DNA of 64,000 nt from Echinicola marina (GTDB lineage Bacteria; Bacteroidota; Bacteroidia; Cytophagales; Cyclobacteriaceae). Numbering within the stretch: position 1 is the stretch's first letter; each line of letters begins with the position of its first letter. The stretch is taken from positions 2,291,501 to 2,355,500 of the forward strand of contig NZ_CP080025.1 of NCBI RefSeq assembly GCF_020463795.1, read 5' to 3'. The notes below the pieces were generated by a model. The model did no database searches. It was not told where the DNA came from and saw only the letters and a list, made by a program, of their open reading frames with translations. Positions 52,825 to 62,239 of this stretch are shown here, in pieces. Both the position numbers and the translations under genes were made by a program.

Positions 52825-55800
52825 ATGAAATATAAACTTTTACCCAAAGTTTTGCTTATGGCAAGGTATACTCTATATGGGTTAGTGTTACAAACCTTCT
52901 TTTGTAGCTTCTTGCTGGCAAAAAGTGGATATTCTCAAAAGAGCATCGATGAGATATTTGTATCATTGGAATTAAAGCAAGCCAATGTTGGAGAAATATT
53001 TGAAAAGATTGAAAGTCAGACAGACTTTATATTTGCGTTTAAGCCAGATGACCTCAATAAAAACAGAAGATTTGATATCAAGTACAGTAATGAGCCCTTG
53101 GGCGAGGTCTTAAGAGACCTCTCTCAAAACTCTGAACTTGCATTCAAAAGGATCAATCATGTGATCAATGTACGGAAGTCTTCAGAAGAGGAGGTTGATG
53201 TAAAAGAAGAATATTTGGAAGTGACCATCAGCGGTAGAGTGGTAGATGAAAGTGGGGAACCATTGCCCGGTGCTACTGTGTCAATAGAAGGTACTACAAT
53301 AGGTACCATAACAGATATTGATGGCTACTATAGTTTAGAGGTGCCCGAGGGGGGAACTTTGGTTTTCTCTTTCACAGGGTTTAAGCCCCAGAAAATTACT
53401 GTGGGTAACCAAACGGAGATCAATGTGACCTTGACTTCAGATATATTATTGGAACAAGTGGTGGTCACCGCATTGGGCATAGAAAAAAGTAAAAGAGATC
53501 TAGGCTATTCCGTTACAGAAGTAAAAGGAGATAAATTGGCCAAATCCTTTGAGGTCAATCCTGTAAATGCCCTGCAAGGACGTGTTGCTGGGGTTCAAAT
53601 TGATCAGGGAAGTGGAGGAGCTTTTGGTTCTTCCAAAATTTTGATCAGGGGTAACTCTACATTGAGTAGTAATAACCAGCCTATTTTTGTGATCGATGGT
53701 GTTATCATCGACAATGATGTATTTGGAGGAACTGGCCGTGACTTTGGTAATGCATTGAAGAACCTCAACATGGAAGACTTTGAAAGTGTATCCGTGCTTA
53801 AGGGATCCGCAGCAGCTGCATTATATGGCTCAAGGGCGATCAATGGGGTGATTCTGATCACCTCCAAAAAAGGTAGCAAAAGAAAGGGCATAGGCGTATC
53901 GGTGTCTCAAAATGCCCAAATATTTCAGCCTTTTTCTGGGCCAGAATTCCAAAATGTATTTGGTGGGGGATCAGTAGGGGCTTTCTTTACTGATAGGAGA
54001 GATCCAAACTATCAAGCAGATGAGGCTTGGAGAACCAAGGTGTTTCCAACAGATCCTGTAACAGGACAGCCTTATATTGACCATCAGATCAACCGGGAAT
54101 TGGAAAATTGGGGCCCAAGAATGGAAGGGCAAGAGGTGATCAACTATGATGGTACACCTACAAAATATCTTCCTCAGCCAGATAACTTCATGGATGCGTT
54201 CAGAAATGGCTGGGCTTCAAATACCAATGTGGCTTTGGACGGAGGCACGGATAGATCTTCCTTTAGACTGTCCTATACAAGAAGTCAGGGAGAAGGTATT
54301 GTTCAAAACAATGACTATTTGAAGAATGGCTTTGATTTCAGGGCTACCCATGAATTGACAGATTATATAGATGTTGATGCTAGTGTTAACTATACCACAT
54401 TTGAAGGAAAGAATCCGCCTAGATTAGGAGGCTTGGATGCTTTTGGTTCTTATAACTTTGGTAAACTATATAGCTGGATGCTTCCAAGAAATTATGATAC
54501 TGAATATTGGATGAGAGAAGAGAAATACACCAGTGTTCTTGGAGGAGCTCCCAATCCAAACAACCCTGATGAACCCAACAAGGCTCCTGAATCAAGGTTT
54601 TGGTATTCCTTATTTAACAATAATTATCTGCAGGATGAGCAAACTGTAAGAGGTAGGATTGCCATGACTGGCAAGGTTACAGATTGGATGAAGGTAAGGT
54701 TAGAAGGTAATTTGAATAATTACTATACCAAGAATGAAACGAAAGAGTTGGGCCAAAATGTGGGTTTTACCGGCGGAAAATATGGTTTGAGCCACACTGC
54801 CAAGAAAAGTAGCTTCCTGAAAGGAATGGTGATGATGAATAAAATCATCAATGATAACTATGATATCAGCGGTTATATAGGGGCGGAATCACAGCGTACA
54901 GAGACTACTTTCAACAGTGCTGAAACCGTAGGCGGATTACTGTATCCTGGAAATTTCTTCTTGGAGAATTCTGTAGAACCACAGCTGTCAAGGGGCGGAG
55001 TTTCTTACAAAAGAACTATTAATTCTGTTTATGCAAGTGTTGATCAGGCCTACAAGGATCAATTGTTCCTTTATTTGTCTTGGAGAGGGGATTGGTCATC
55101 GGCTTTGACTTATTCGGATGGTACTGGAAATAATTTCTTCCACTATCCTGCTGCCAGTGCATCATGGGTGCTGTCAGAAACAGTGGCTATGCCTTCTTGG
55201 ATCAGCTTTGCAAAATTGAGAGGTAATATTGCCGCATTGGGAAAAGATACCAATCCATTTACTTTAAATCCTGGGTTCTCTTTTAATGGCTTTACCTTTA
55301 TCAATGGTAACCAGATTCCAACTTCCACTTTCAGTGATAGCAGAGTGCTTCAGCCCAATATTAAGCCTGAAAGGAAAATTGCAAAGGAAATTGGTATCGA
55401 GCTTTCTTTGTTCCAAGAAAAGCTAGGAGTGGATTTCACTTTCTATCAGGATAACACCAAAAATCAGATTTTGCCAATTTCCTCTCCAGTTGAATCAGGG
55501 GTGAGCGCCATTTTGGTAAATGCCGGAAATATCCAGAACCGAGGTATTGAACTTACTTTGACCGCAACACCAGTAAGGACAGAGGATTTCCAATGGGAAT
55601 CTACCTTGACTTTCTCTAGAAACAGAAACTTGATTAAGGAACTGTACGATGGTAGAGAGGAATATAACCTAGGTGCTAATATCGGAGAAGTGAGTACATG
55701 GGCGGTTGTAGGCAAATCTTATGGTACCTTAAGGTCTTCTATTCAGGCAGAAGTTTTCCAAGCAAAGGATGAAAGCGGTAACCCTATTGATCATCCCAAT

Positions 55801-56541
55801 AATGGTTTGCCACAGTTTGCATGGAGATCTGATGCCCGGGCAGCATTCCCTGCAAGAAGTAATAGGATCCAGGATGTTGGGGATATCAATGCGGATTTTA
55901 GATCTGGTTGGAGCAATAATTTCCAATATAAAAACTTCAATTTGGGATTCTTGGTGGATGCAAAGGTAGGAGGGGACTTTGTGATGCTTTCTTACAGATA
56001 TGGTACCCATACAGGGGTATTGCCTAATACTTTGCCTGGACGAGATGCTGAATATGGTGGGATTACTTGGACAAGTGAATATGATGGAGAGACCTACGAT
56101 GATGGAATGATTCCTCACGGCGTATTTGCTCAAGGACAAATGATTACACAGCCTGATGGTAGCCAAGCAGATGTTGGTGGTATGACTTATGAAGAAGCAT
56201 ATGAAGCAGGTTTGGTAGAACCAACCCATACACCACAATTCTTCTATCGATATGGTTCTTCTTCAACGGGCGTATCTGATTATTGGATTTTTGAGAGTAC
56301 CTGGGTGTCATTGAGGGAAGTGTCTTTGGGCTATAATTTCCCAAAAAGCTTTACAGATAAGCTAGGTATAGGAGGGATGAATTTTTCCGTGATCGGTCGT
56401 GATTTATTTTATATCTATAATTCACTGCCTTATAATTTTAATCCTGCGTCCAATAACTCCAATAATACGGCTTTCTCGGGAGAACAAGGGTTCTTGCCGA
56501 TGACTCGCTCTGTAGGGGCTACGTTAAGGTTTCAATTTTAA
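52825..56541 (+). CDS. SusC/RagA-family TonB-linked receptor with STN domain
   Basis: The 1238-aa outer-membrane protein has an N-terminal signal (long, with hydrophobic LVLQTFFCSFLLAKSGYSQ). An STN domain follows at about 45-115 (FVSLELKQANVGEIFEKIES), which usually contacts a FecR protein, and then a CarboxypepD_reg_2 domain at about 130-205 (VTISGRVVDESGEPLPGATV). The plug (RVAGVQIDQGSGGAFGSSKI, FVIDGVIIDNDVFGGTGRD) and a large barrel ending in GATLRFQF complete it. With the SusD-like lipoprotein next to it, it forms an uptake complex, typically for glycans or peptides. No glycan-degrading enzymes are encoded nearby, except possibly the oxidoreductase at 59235. Confidence 0.93.
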   Translation: MKYKLLPKVLLMARYTLYGLVLQTFFCSFLLAKSGYSQKSIDEIFVSLELKQANVGEIFEKIESQTDFIFAFKPDDLNKNRRFDIKYSNEPLGEVLRDLSQNSELAFKRINHVINVRKSSEEEVDVKEEYLEVTISGRVVDESGEPLPGATVSIEGTTIGTITDIDGYYSLEVPEGGTLVFSFTGFKPQKITVGNQTEINVTLTSDILLEQVVVTALGIEKSKRDLGYSVTEVKGDKLAKSFEVNPVNALQGRVAGVQIDQGSGGAFGSSKILIRGNSTLSSNNQPIFVIDGVIIDNDVFGGTGRDFGNALKNLNMEDFESVSVLKGSAAAALYGSRAINGVILITSKKGSKRKGIGVSVSQNAQIFQPFSGPEFQNVFGGGSVGAFFTDRRDPNYQADEAWRTKVFPTDPVTGQPYIDHQINRELENWGPRMEGQEVINYDGTPTKYLPQPDNFMDAFRNGWASNTNVALDGGTDRSSFRLSYTRSQGEGIVQNNDYLKNGFDFRATHELTDYIDVDASVNYTTFEGKNPPRLGGLDAFGSYNFGKLYSWMLPRNYDTEYWMREEKYTSVLGGAPNPNNPDEPNKAPESRFWYSLFNNNYLQDEQTVRGRIAMTGKVTDWMKVRLEGNLNNYYTKNETKELGQNVGFTGGKYGLSHTAKKSSFLKGMVMMNKIINDNYDISGYIGAESQRTETTFNSAETVGGLLYPGNFFLENSVEPQLSRGGVSYKRTINSVYASVDQAYKDQLFLYLSWRGDWSSALTYSDGTGNNFFHYPAASASWVLSETVAMPSWISFAKLRGNIAALGKDTNPFTLNPGFSFNGFTFINGNQIPTSTFSDSRVLQPNIKPERKIAKEIGIELSLFQEKLGVDFTFYQDNTKNQILPISSPVESGVSAILVNAGNIQNRGIELTLTATPVRTEDFQWESTLTFSRNRNLIKELYDGREEYNLGANIGEVSTWAVVGKSYGTLRSSIQAEVFQAKDESGNPIDHPNNGLPQFAWRSDARAAFPARSNRIQDVGDINADFRSGWSNNFQYKNFNLGFLVDAKVGGDFVMLSYRYGTHTGVLPNTLPGRDAEYGGITWTSEYDGETYDDGMIPHGVFAQGQMITQPDGSQADVGGMTYEEAYEAGLVEPTHTPQFFYRYGSSSTGVSDYWIFESTWVSLREVSLGYNFPKSFTDKLGIGGMNFSVIGRDLFYIYNSLPYNFNPASNNSNNTAFSGEQGFLPMTRSVGATLRFQF

Positions 56542-56567
56542 TCATGGCAACTCAAAAATCTAGCATT

Positions 56568-58235
56568 ATGAAATTATTCAAAAAATATATATATGTTGTC
56601 CTAGCAATTGCTTCATTCAGTTGCACCAAGGACTTTGCCGAAATCAATACCGATCCGAGTATTGTGTCAGAGCCAGATCTAAAATATTTGCTGACCTATT
56701 CTGAGGACAAGTTGATGACCTATCAAGGAACGGAGTGGGTATGGGAGAACATGGAGCATTTGTTGAGGTATACCCAGCATGTGTCAGCAAGTCCCTATGA
56801 GTTGACTAATAATGTGAATACAAGGTACAATGCATTTTATGCAGATATTTTGCCCAATTTGATTGAAATCAGAAAGCAGATTGATGCTATGAATGACCCA
56901 GCGGCATATCAAAACATGAAAATGGTGACTTATGCTCTTGAGGTGCTTCATGGAATAAAAGTTACCGATTTGAATGGATCTATCCCTTATTCAGAGGCGG
57001 GCCAAGGTCGGTATGAGGTTAAGTTTGATCCCAAGTATGATAGTCAGGAGTTTCTCTTTGATACCTGGTTGGAGAGACTGGATGAAGTGATCAATACCCT
57101 CAGTTCTAATGATGGCGATAGTCAGGAATCTTACGGATCTGCAGATATTTATTATCAAAGTGATTGGACCAAATGGGTGAAATTGGCCAATAGTTTAAAA
57201 TTAAGAATCGCGGTGCGATTGGAGAACCAAAACCCAACAAGGACGGCTGAAATATTTCAAGAAGTAATGAACCATAGTATCGGGCCGATCGATAGCAATG
57301 ATGACCAAATGGTATTTACTCACGACAATTATTCTCCTTTTGGTAGAGGTGGTGATATCTTGTACAGAAGTACCCGATTTGGGACAATGTCAATCATTGA
57401 TTTCTTAAAGAAGACCAATGATCCTCGATTATCCATATACTTTTCTCCCAATGATTTGGTAGGGAATTACAAGGAAGTGTTGGAAGAAAACAATGTGGAT
57501 TTACCAGAATTCATCGATCCCAATGATCCTCTGATCCAGTTCCAAGGAGGTCCTGCAGATTGGACAGTGGCACCTGAGATTGCAAATTATTTTAGTAATC
57601 CACTGGTAGTGGGCACGGAGCGTTTTTCCCTTATGTCTGTAGCCAATCAAAAATTCTTTTCTCCTAAGATGGACAACAGCAATGGGATTTGGAAAGATGT
57701 CGTTGTTTCCCATGCTGAGACCTGTTTTTATATTGCCGAGTTAATTGCAAAGGGCTATGGAAATGGGGCTGGAACCGCTGAGGATTGGTATAATCAAGGC
57801 ATCAGGGCTTCCATCCAAACGATGAATGATATTGCTTTAAGCGCCATGTCAACAACAGCCTTTGATGGGGATGGTTTAGCTGAAATAGATGCCTTTCTTT
57901 CAAGACCAGAGGTGATGTTGAATGGTTCCAATGACCTAGAGAAGATTTATATTCAACAATACCTGAATTTTCTAAGGCAGCCTAATGAAGGATTCGTGTT
58001 TTGCAGAAGGACTGGTTATCCAAGACTCGACTCCGATTATTATGCAAGAGAGGAATTTAACGAGATCGTACCAAGGAGATTTTGGTTGAGAGATCCAGGT
58101 GAAGTGAATAGGGCCAATTGGCAATCAGCATTGGATGAGCAGGGATTCACTCCTCTTAGCCAAGATGTAGCAGATTTGAATGCTGAAAAAGTATGGTATG
58201 ATAAAACTGCTCCGGCTTTTGGCATGGGAGAATAA
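56568..58235 (+). CDS. SusD/RagB-family lipoprotein
   Basis: The lipoprotein signal MKLFKKYIYVVLAIASFSC supports the ATG at 56568 (the frame also has an ATG at 56544, two bases after the SusC stop). The mature part follows the SusD-like_2 pattern: KDFAEINTDPSIVSEPDLKYLL, then EVLHGIKVTDLNGSIPYSEA near residue 130, and a late segment with YLNFLRQPNEGFVFCRRTGYP. SusD caps the SusC barrel at the cell surface and binds the substrate. It is tightly coupled to the susC gene and ends before a good terminator. Confidence 0.9.
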   Translation: MKLFKKYIYVVLAIASFSCTKDFAEINTDPSIVSEPDLKYLLTYSEDKLMTYQGTEWVWENMEHLLRYTQHVSASPYELTNNVNTRYNAFYADILPNLIEIRKQIDAMNDPAAYQNMKMVTYALEVLHGIKVTDLNGSIPYSEAGQGRYEVKFDPKYDSQEFLFDTWLERLDEVINTLSSNDGDSQESYGSADIYYQSDWTKWVKLANSLKLRIAVRLENQNPTRTAEIFQEVMNHSIGPIDSNDDQMVFTHDNYSPFGRGGDILYRSTRFGTMSIIDFLKKTNDPRLSIYFSPNDLVGNYKEVLEENNVDLPEFIDPNDPLIQFQGGPADWTVAPEIANYFSNPLVVGTERFSLMSVANQKFFSPKMDNSNGIWKDVVVSHAETCFYIAELIAKGYGNGAGTAEDWYNQGIRASIQTMNDIALSAMSTTAFDGDGLAEIDAFLSRPEVMLNGSNDLEKIYIQQYLNFLRQPNEGFVFCRRTGYPRLDSDYYAREEFNEIVPRRFWLRDPGEVNRANWQSALDEQGFTPLSQDVADLNAEKVWYDKTAPAFGMGE

Positions 58236-58272
58236 TTGACTCATCATAGGCGCAATGCCTATGGTATTTAGG

Positions 58273-58311
58273 TCCCCAGATCATAATAAACTTGTGATCT
58301 GGGGATTTTTG
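58273..58311 (+). terminator. Terminator after susD
   Basis: TCCCCAGATCA (58273-58283) pairs with TGATCTGGGGA (58295-58305), loop of 11 bases, followed by TTTTTG. It ends the FecR-SusC-SusD transcript and separates it from the sigma-factor gene. Confidence 0.88.
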
Positions 58312-58349
58312 TTTATGGGTTATTCATGACAAACTAAAATCACTAAATA

Positions 58350-58377
58350 ATAGTATGTTGACGATTTTACATACTAT
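58350..58377. repeat. Inverted repeat in the sigma-factor upstream region
   Basis: ATAGTATGT (58350-58358) and ACATACTAT (58369-58377) are exact inverted repeats, 10 bp apart, 112 bp before the sigma-factor gene. Could be an operator; no T tract, so a terminator is less likely. Confidence 0.4.
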
Positions 58378-58488
58378 GTTTTCCATGTTTTATAAAATGT
58401 TTTGTTATTGGTTGTGTATAGTTGCTATTCTTTCGGTTTCTGGTTAAATTATGTTGATTTGTATTGTATTTAGCCAGTTTAAAATGAT

Positions 58489-59106
58489 ATGAAAAAGCAA
58501 TCACTCCAATTTTTTGAATATGAAGATTTGACCACTTTCAGAAGCTTTTTTGAGAAGTATTTTGACAGAATGTTTACTTTTTCACTTTATTATCTAAAAA
58601 GCAATCAAGTGGCCGAGGAAGTGGTTTCTGATGTTTTTATTAACCTGTGGAAGAGAAGACATGATCTTGGAGAAATTGAAAATATTGAAGCCTACCTGTA
58701 TAAAGCCGTTAAAAATAAATCACTTAGTGCCATTCAGAAAAAATCTAGGGTGCCCGTGTTTATGGATTTGGACAATCTTAATGTTTTGGATAAAGCAGTA
58801 GATCATTTTCATCCAGAATCCAGCTATTTTCTAAATGAATTATATGAACGGTTGGATCGGGCCGTAGATACACTGCCCTCTCAATGTAAAATAGTGTTTA
58901 AACTCGTGCGGGAAGATGGTTTGAAGTACAGAGAGGTTGCTGAGATTTTGGAAGTATCCGAAAAGGCCATAGAAAAACAAATGGCCAGGGCCCACAAAAA
59001 ACTCAAACCATTTTTTGATGATTATTTGAACGATAATACCCATAAGAAGATGGCCAAAATCATAGGTGGAGGGGCTGCATTATGGGTGCTTTTTATGCTA
59101 GTATAG
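58489..59106 (+). CDS. ECF RNA polymerase sigma factor (Bacteroidota type)
   Basis: The 205-aa protein has sigma region 2 (FRSFFEKYFDRMFTFSLYYL, then AEEVVSDVFINLWKRR) and region 4 (TLPSQCKIVFKLVREDGLKY, REVAEILEVSEKAIEKQMAR). It ends in a hydrophobic segment (about residues 190-205, GGGAALWVLFMLV), common in this Bacteroidota sigma group. It should be held inactive by a FecR anti-sigma factor. The FecR in this window lies 5.8 kb upstream, on the far side of the SusC/SusD genes, in an order unlike the usual sigma-FecR-SusC-SusD series. Pairing of the two is inferred from proximity. Confidence 0.88.
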   Translation: MKKQSLQFFEYEDLTTFRSFFEKYFDRMFTFSLYYLKSNQVAEEVVSDVFINLWKRRHDLGEIENIEAYLYKAVKNKSLSAIQKKSRVPVFMDLDNLNVLDKAVDHFHPESSYFLNELYERLDRAVDTLPSQCKIVFKLVREDGLKYREVAEILEVSEKAIEKQMARAHKKLKPFFDDYLNDNTHKKMAKIIGGGAALWVLFMLV

Positions 59107-59234
59107 TTTATATTCATTTTTTGAACAGGCTTTACAACCATTGATCATCTAAATAATCCTACGATAGTCCCCTTTCTTTTGGCTTATTGGGGAAAGTAGG
59201 AAATTATAAGATGAAATAACAAACCAAGATAACT

Positions 59235-60341
59235 ATGAAATTATATGTTACAGTAATCGGACTGTTTCTGATATTGATGAACTTTTTTCCCCAAGGGATA
59301 ATGGCACAAGAGAAGACACAGTTTGCGATGGTGGGGCTTTCACATGGTCACAGTCCCTGGTTTTTTGAATGGGGGAAGCAGGAAGGAATGGAGTTGGTAG
59401 GTGTCTATGAGCCAGATGCAGCATTGGCCAATCGTTTCAAGGAGCGGTATGATTTGGATGAATCATTGATTTATGATGATCTGGATAAAATGTTGGAGGA
59501 GAAAAAGCCTGAGGGAATACTGGTTTTTGGGCCTATTTTTTATCATTTGGAGGCAGTGGAAGCAGCTGCTCCCCGCGGCATCCATGTGATGGTAGAAAAG
59601 CCCTTGGCCACGAATTTGAAAGATGCCAAAAGAATGGCCGCTTTGGCAAGGGAAAATAATATCCATTTACTGACCAATTATGAGACTTCTTGGTACCCAA
59701 GCACTGAAAAAACGTATAGGCTTTTTGAGCAAGATCATGGTCAACTTGGGGAGATTCATAAAATGGTCTTTCATCATGGCCATCAAGGGCCCAAGGAAAT
59801 TGGGGTTGGTCCAGAGTTTTTAGCTTGGCTTACCGATCCAAAATTGAATGGAGGAGGGGCTTTGGTTGACTTTGGCTGTTATGGTGCCAATATCATGACC
59901 TATTTGAGGCACGGAGAAAGGCCAATATCCGTGAGGGCCGTAACCAAAAACTATAAGCCAGAGATTTATGATAAGGTAGATGATGAAGCCACTATAATTG
60001 TAGATTATAAGGATGCACAAGGAATTATACAGGCTTCTTGGAACTGGCCTTTCAATAGGAAGGACATGGAGGTTTATGGACAATCAGGATATGTGATTAC
60101 AAAGGATGATGAGCATATGCGTTGGCGGTTTGCAGGTCAAAAAGAAGTAGGATCAGAAGTGAAAGCGGAGGAACTTGACTTGATCAGTAACCCATTTGTT
60201 TATTTTGATAATGTGATCAAAGGGAATTTTGAGCCTGCTCCATACAGTTTGTATAGTCTAGAGAATAACCTAATGGTGGTGGAGATATTAGATGCGGCCA
60301 AGGAATCAGCAACGACTGGGAAAACCGTGAGATTAAAATAA
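59235..60341 (+). CDS. Secreted Gfo/Idh/MocA-family oxidoreductase
   Basis: The 368-aa protein has a Sec signal peptide (hydrophobic residues 5-20, cut near GIMAQEK), which places it in the periplasm. The NAD(P)-binding fold follows (FAMVGLSHGHSPWFF, replacing the more usual GxGxxG), with the family's EKP motif in GIHVMVEKPLATNLKDAKRM near residue 120. The C-terminal alpha/beta domain has GGGALVDFGCYGANIMTYL near 205, where Asp and Tyr/His would act in catalysis. Exported members are frequent in Bacteroidota and act on sugars. The genes around it encode SusC/SusD pairs, so processing of an imported glycan derivative is possible but unproved. Confidence 0.85.
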   Translation: MKLYVTVIGLFLILMNFFPQGIMAQEKTQFAMVGLSHGHSPWFFEWGKQEGMELVGVYEPDAALANRFKERYDLDESLIYDDLDKMLEEKKPEGILVFGPIFYHLEAVEAAAPRGIHVMVEKPLATNLKDAKRMAALARENNIHLLTNYETSWYPSTEKTYRLFEQDHGQLGEIHKMVFHHGHQGPKEIGVGPEFLAWLTDPKLNGGGALVDFGCYGANIMTYLRHGERPISVRAVTKNYKPEIYDKVDDEATIIVDYKDAQGIIQASWNWPFNRKDMEVYGQSGYVITKDDEHMRWRFAGQKEVGSEVKAEELDLISNPFVYFDNVIKGNFEPAPYSLYSLENNLMVVEILDAAKESATTGKTVRLK

Positions 60342-60391
60342 ATTGGCTTCAATTTTTACTGTGAGGATTCCTACATATAATTAAATCTGAT

Positions 60392-60531
60392 TATCCGCAA
60401 TGATGCCAGTAACCTTAAATCCTTTGCTTAAGTGGTCGGGAGTTTGAAGACTGAAGACCGAAGCAGTTGATATTTTAACTAAAACCAACATTTCGATTCG
60501 CTTTTAACCTTTACTGGTGCAATTGCGGATA
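60392..60531. repeat. 140-bp palindromic intergenic element
   Basis: The ends are inverted copies: TATCCGCAAT (60392-60401) against ATTGCGGATA (60522-60531), then CCAGTAA against TTACTGG a few bases inside. The inner parts match less well (CCTTAAA against TTTTAACC). No reading frame. It resembles a REP-type or MITE-type dispersed element; other copies cannot be checked from this window. Confidence 0.5.
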
Positions 60532-60543
60532 TACATTTAATTA

Positions 60544-60582
60544 AAAATGGCGCTTGTCATTTATACTGTCAAGCGCCATTTT
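60544..60582. terminator. Bidirectional terminator between two palindromic elements
   Basis: AAAATGGCGCTTG (60544-60556) pairs perfectly over 13 bp with CAAGCGCCATTTT (60570-60582), with A and T tracts at both ends. It serves the oxidoreductase gene on the plus strand and the SusD gene on the minus strand. Confidence 0.85.
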
Positions 60583-60609
60583 ATTCAATTGATGATTAAA
60601 ACAGGTTTT

Positions 60610-60779
60610 AACCCGAAATATGCATTAGCTTATCTATTACGGACCGAAAATGCTTTAAAATCAGACGCTTTGCTGCTGTTTTCGACTTCACCATAGCGGT
60701 GCTATGCCTCAGTCTCCAAATAGCCTGATTTTCTTGCATTTTCAGTCCTCACTACGATTGCTAATGCATAATCCGGGTT
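60610..60779. repeat. 170-bp palindromic element abutting the SusD stop codon
   Basis: The ends AACCCGAAATATGCATTAGC (60610-60629) and the reverse complement of 60760-60779 agree at most positions (shared blocks AACCCG, TATGCATTAGC). Further inside, GGAC-GAAAATGC and AAAATCAG blocks face matching inverted copies. The centre is a short hairpin CATAGC-GGT-GCTATG (60692-60706). It is probably a dispersed palindromic repeat of this lineage; its right end touches the stop codon of the SusD gene. Confidence 0.7.
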
Positions 60780-62218
60780 TAATTATTTCTGTCCCACCAC
60801 ACTTTGACATTGATTTCATCTCCTCCCATTCGGTTTACAGCTTCTTGGTAATTTTGGAAATTACTGTTCGCTTCATCGATAGGGTAGTAAAACCTGGAAG
60901 GCATTTCGCCATCATTTAGCATGGATGCAGAAGTAGGGAGACTAGGAAGCCCTGTCCTTCGCCGCTCAAACCAAGCTTGATAGTCTGTAAAGAATAAGTC
61001 ATAGTATTTTTGAAGTAAAATACGTTCTAAGCTGCCGTCATAGGCTGCAAGTGGATTGTCGAAATATCCTTCTGGAACTTCCTGGCTCCACATTTCTATG
61101 GCTGCCCTAACCCCATTTTCATAGTGTTCTTGAGCATTGGCCGTATAGCCCCTCTGGGCCATTTCGGCTTTTATAAATTCTACCTCCGCATAGCTCAATA
61201 TAGGGATTATAAGCGGAGCCTCTGCCAAGCTTCTTTTCACTCCTGAGGCGGTTGCGATGCTGTCTGGTAAGGGATTTTCTACAAAATCTGTTGGCTGTCC
61301 GATATAGCCATAGTCTTCACTTTCCAATCCCCTGGCCGTACTGGCAAATACTCCTATTCGCGGGTCTTCAAAATTTTTCAAGTTATCGATAAAAAATTCC
61401 GTGTAATACCTGAATACCCCAAAGTCCTGCGGTCTGTCCCAAGGAGAAAGAGTAGGTGCCACACCGTTCAAATGCAGCACTGCAGCTTCCTCACCTGAAG
61501 TAAATACCGGATAAGTTTCAGGATTGTTGATCATTGCCGTGATTTTGTCAAAGGCACCCATTTCAGGACGGTTAGAGATCCTAAGCAATAATCGCAGATG
61601 AAGAGAGTTGGTGAATTTTTGCCACTTCTGTACATCATTTTGGTAGAGGATATCACTAACATATGACATTCCCTGATCTAGGTCGTAGATGCTGTTGGCA
61701 TATTCCAGGTCAGCCAATAGCTGGGTATAGATTTCTTGCTGAGAGGAAAAATCAGGATACCACACTTCTTCTTCTGCCTGAAGGGCGTTGGCCATGGGAA
61801 CATCTCCAAAGCAGTCCGTAAGCACGGAGTAGGCATAGGCTTTAAGGGTCAGGGCAATGGCTTCATAATTGGGCAGTCCATCGCGTACCGCTGCAGCTTC
61901 CATTTCAGCAATATTACTCAGATTGGTGTAATAATTATTCCATGTGGAAGCACCGATGTTTTGATCAAAATCATAGAAAAATGGCGAATTATTGAAATCA
62001 TCCGTTTGCAGGAACATTTGCATCAATGGCGCGGTGACACTGCGCATTTGCTTGACATTTTGACTGGCCAAGCTATAAAGTACCGGATTTAATGTACTTC
62101 CTGCTGTGATTTTACTCAGGTTGTTAGGATCTGTATTGGTCTCTTCAAAGTCTTTTGAACATGCGCCTGCCCATATACAAAGGGAAGCAAGAAACAGGGT
62201 ATATATGTGTTTTTTCAT
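60779..62218 (-). CDS. SusD/RagB-family lipoprotein, second pair
   Basis: The 479-aa protein has a lipoprotein signal (MKKHIYTLFLASLCIWAGAC, Cys20) and the SusD-like_2 pattern: KDFEETNTDPNNLSKITAGS, then VLTDCFGDVPMANALQAEEE near residue 135, and a late AWFERRRTGLPSLPTSASML near 420. It lies directly downstream of the SusC gene on the same strand. A different substrate from that of the first pair is likely because the two SusD proteins share only family features. No regulator belongs to this pair within the window. Confidence 0.9.
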   Translation of the reverse strand: MKKHIYTLFLASLCIWAGACSKDFEETNTDPNNLSKITAGSTLNPVLYSLASQNVKQMRSVTAPLMQMFLQTDDFNNSPFFYDFDQNIGASTWNNYYTNLSNIAEMEAAAVRDGLPNYEAIALTLKAYAYSVLTDCFGDVPMANALQAEEEVWYPDFSSQQEIYTQLLADLEYANSIYDLDQGMSYVSDILYQNDVQKWQKFTNSLHLRLLLRISNRPEMGAFDKITAMINNPETYPVFTSGEEAAVLHLNGVAPTLSPWDRPQDFGVFRYYTEFFIDNLKNFEDPRIGVFASTARGLESEDYGYIGQPTDFVENPLPDSIATASGVKRSLAEAPLIIPILSYAEVEFIKAEMAQRGYTANAQEHYENGVRAAIEMWSQEVPEGYFDNPLAAYDGSLERILLQKYYDLFFTDYQAWFERRRTGLPSLPTSASMLNDGEMPSRFYYPIDEANSNFQNYQEAVNRMGGDEINVKVWWDRNN

Positions 62219-62239
62219 GACGGTAGTTTTATAGGTTGA

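Noticed and set aside
55729-56238. 169-codon minus-strand frame opposite susC
   Set aside because: Antisense to the barrel of the SusC receptor, which is complete in its own frame.
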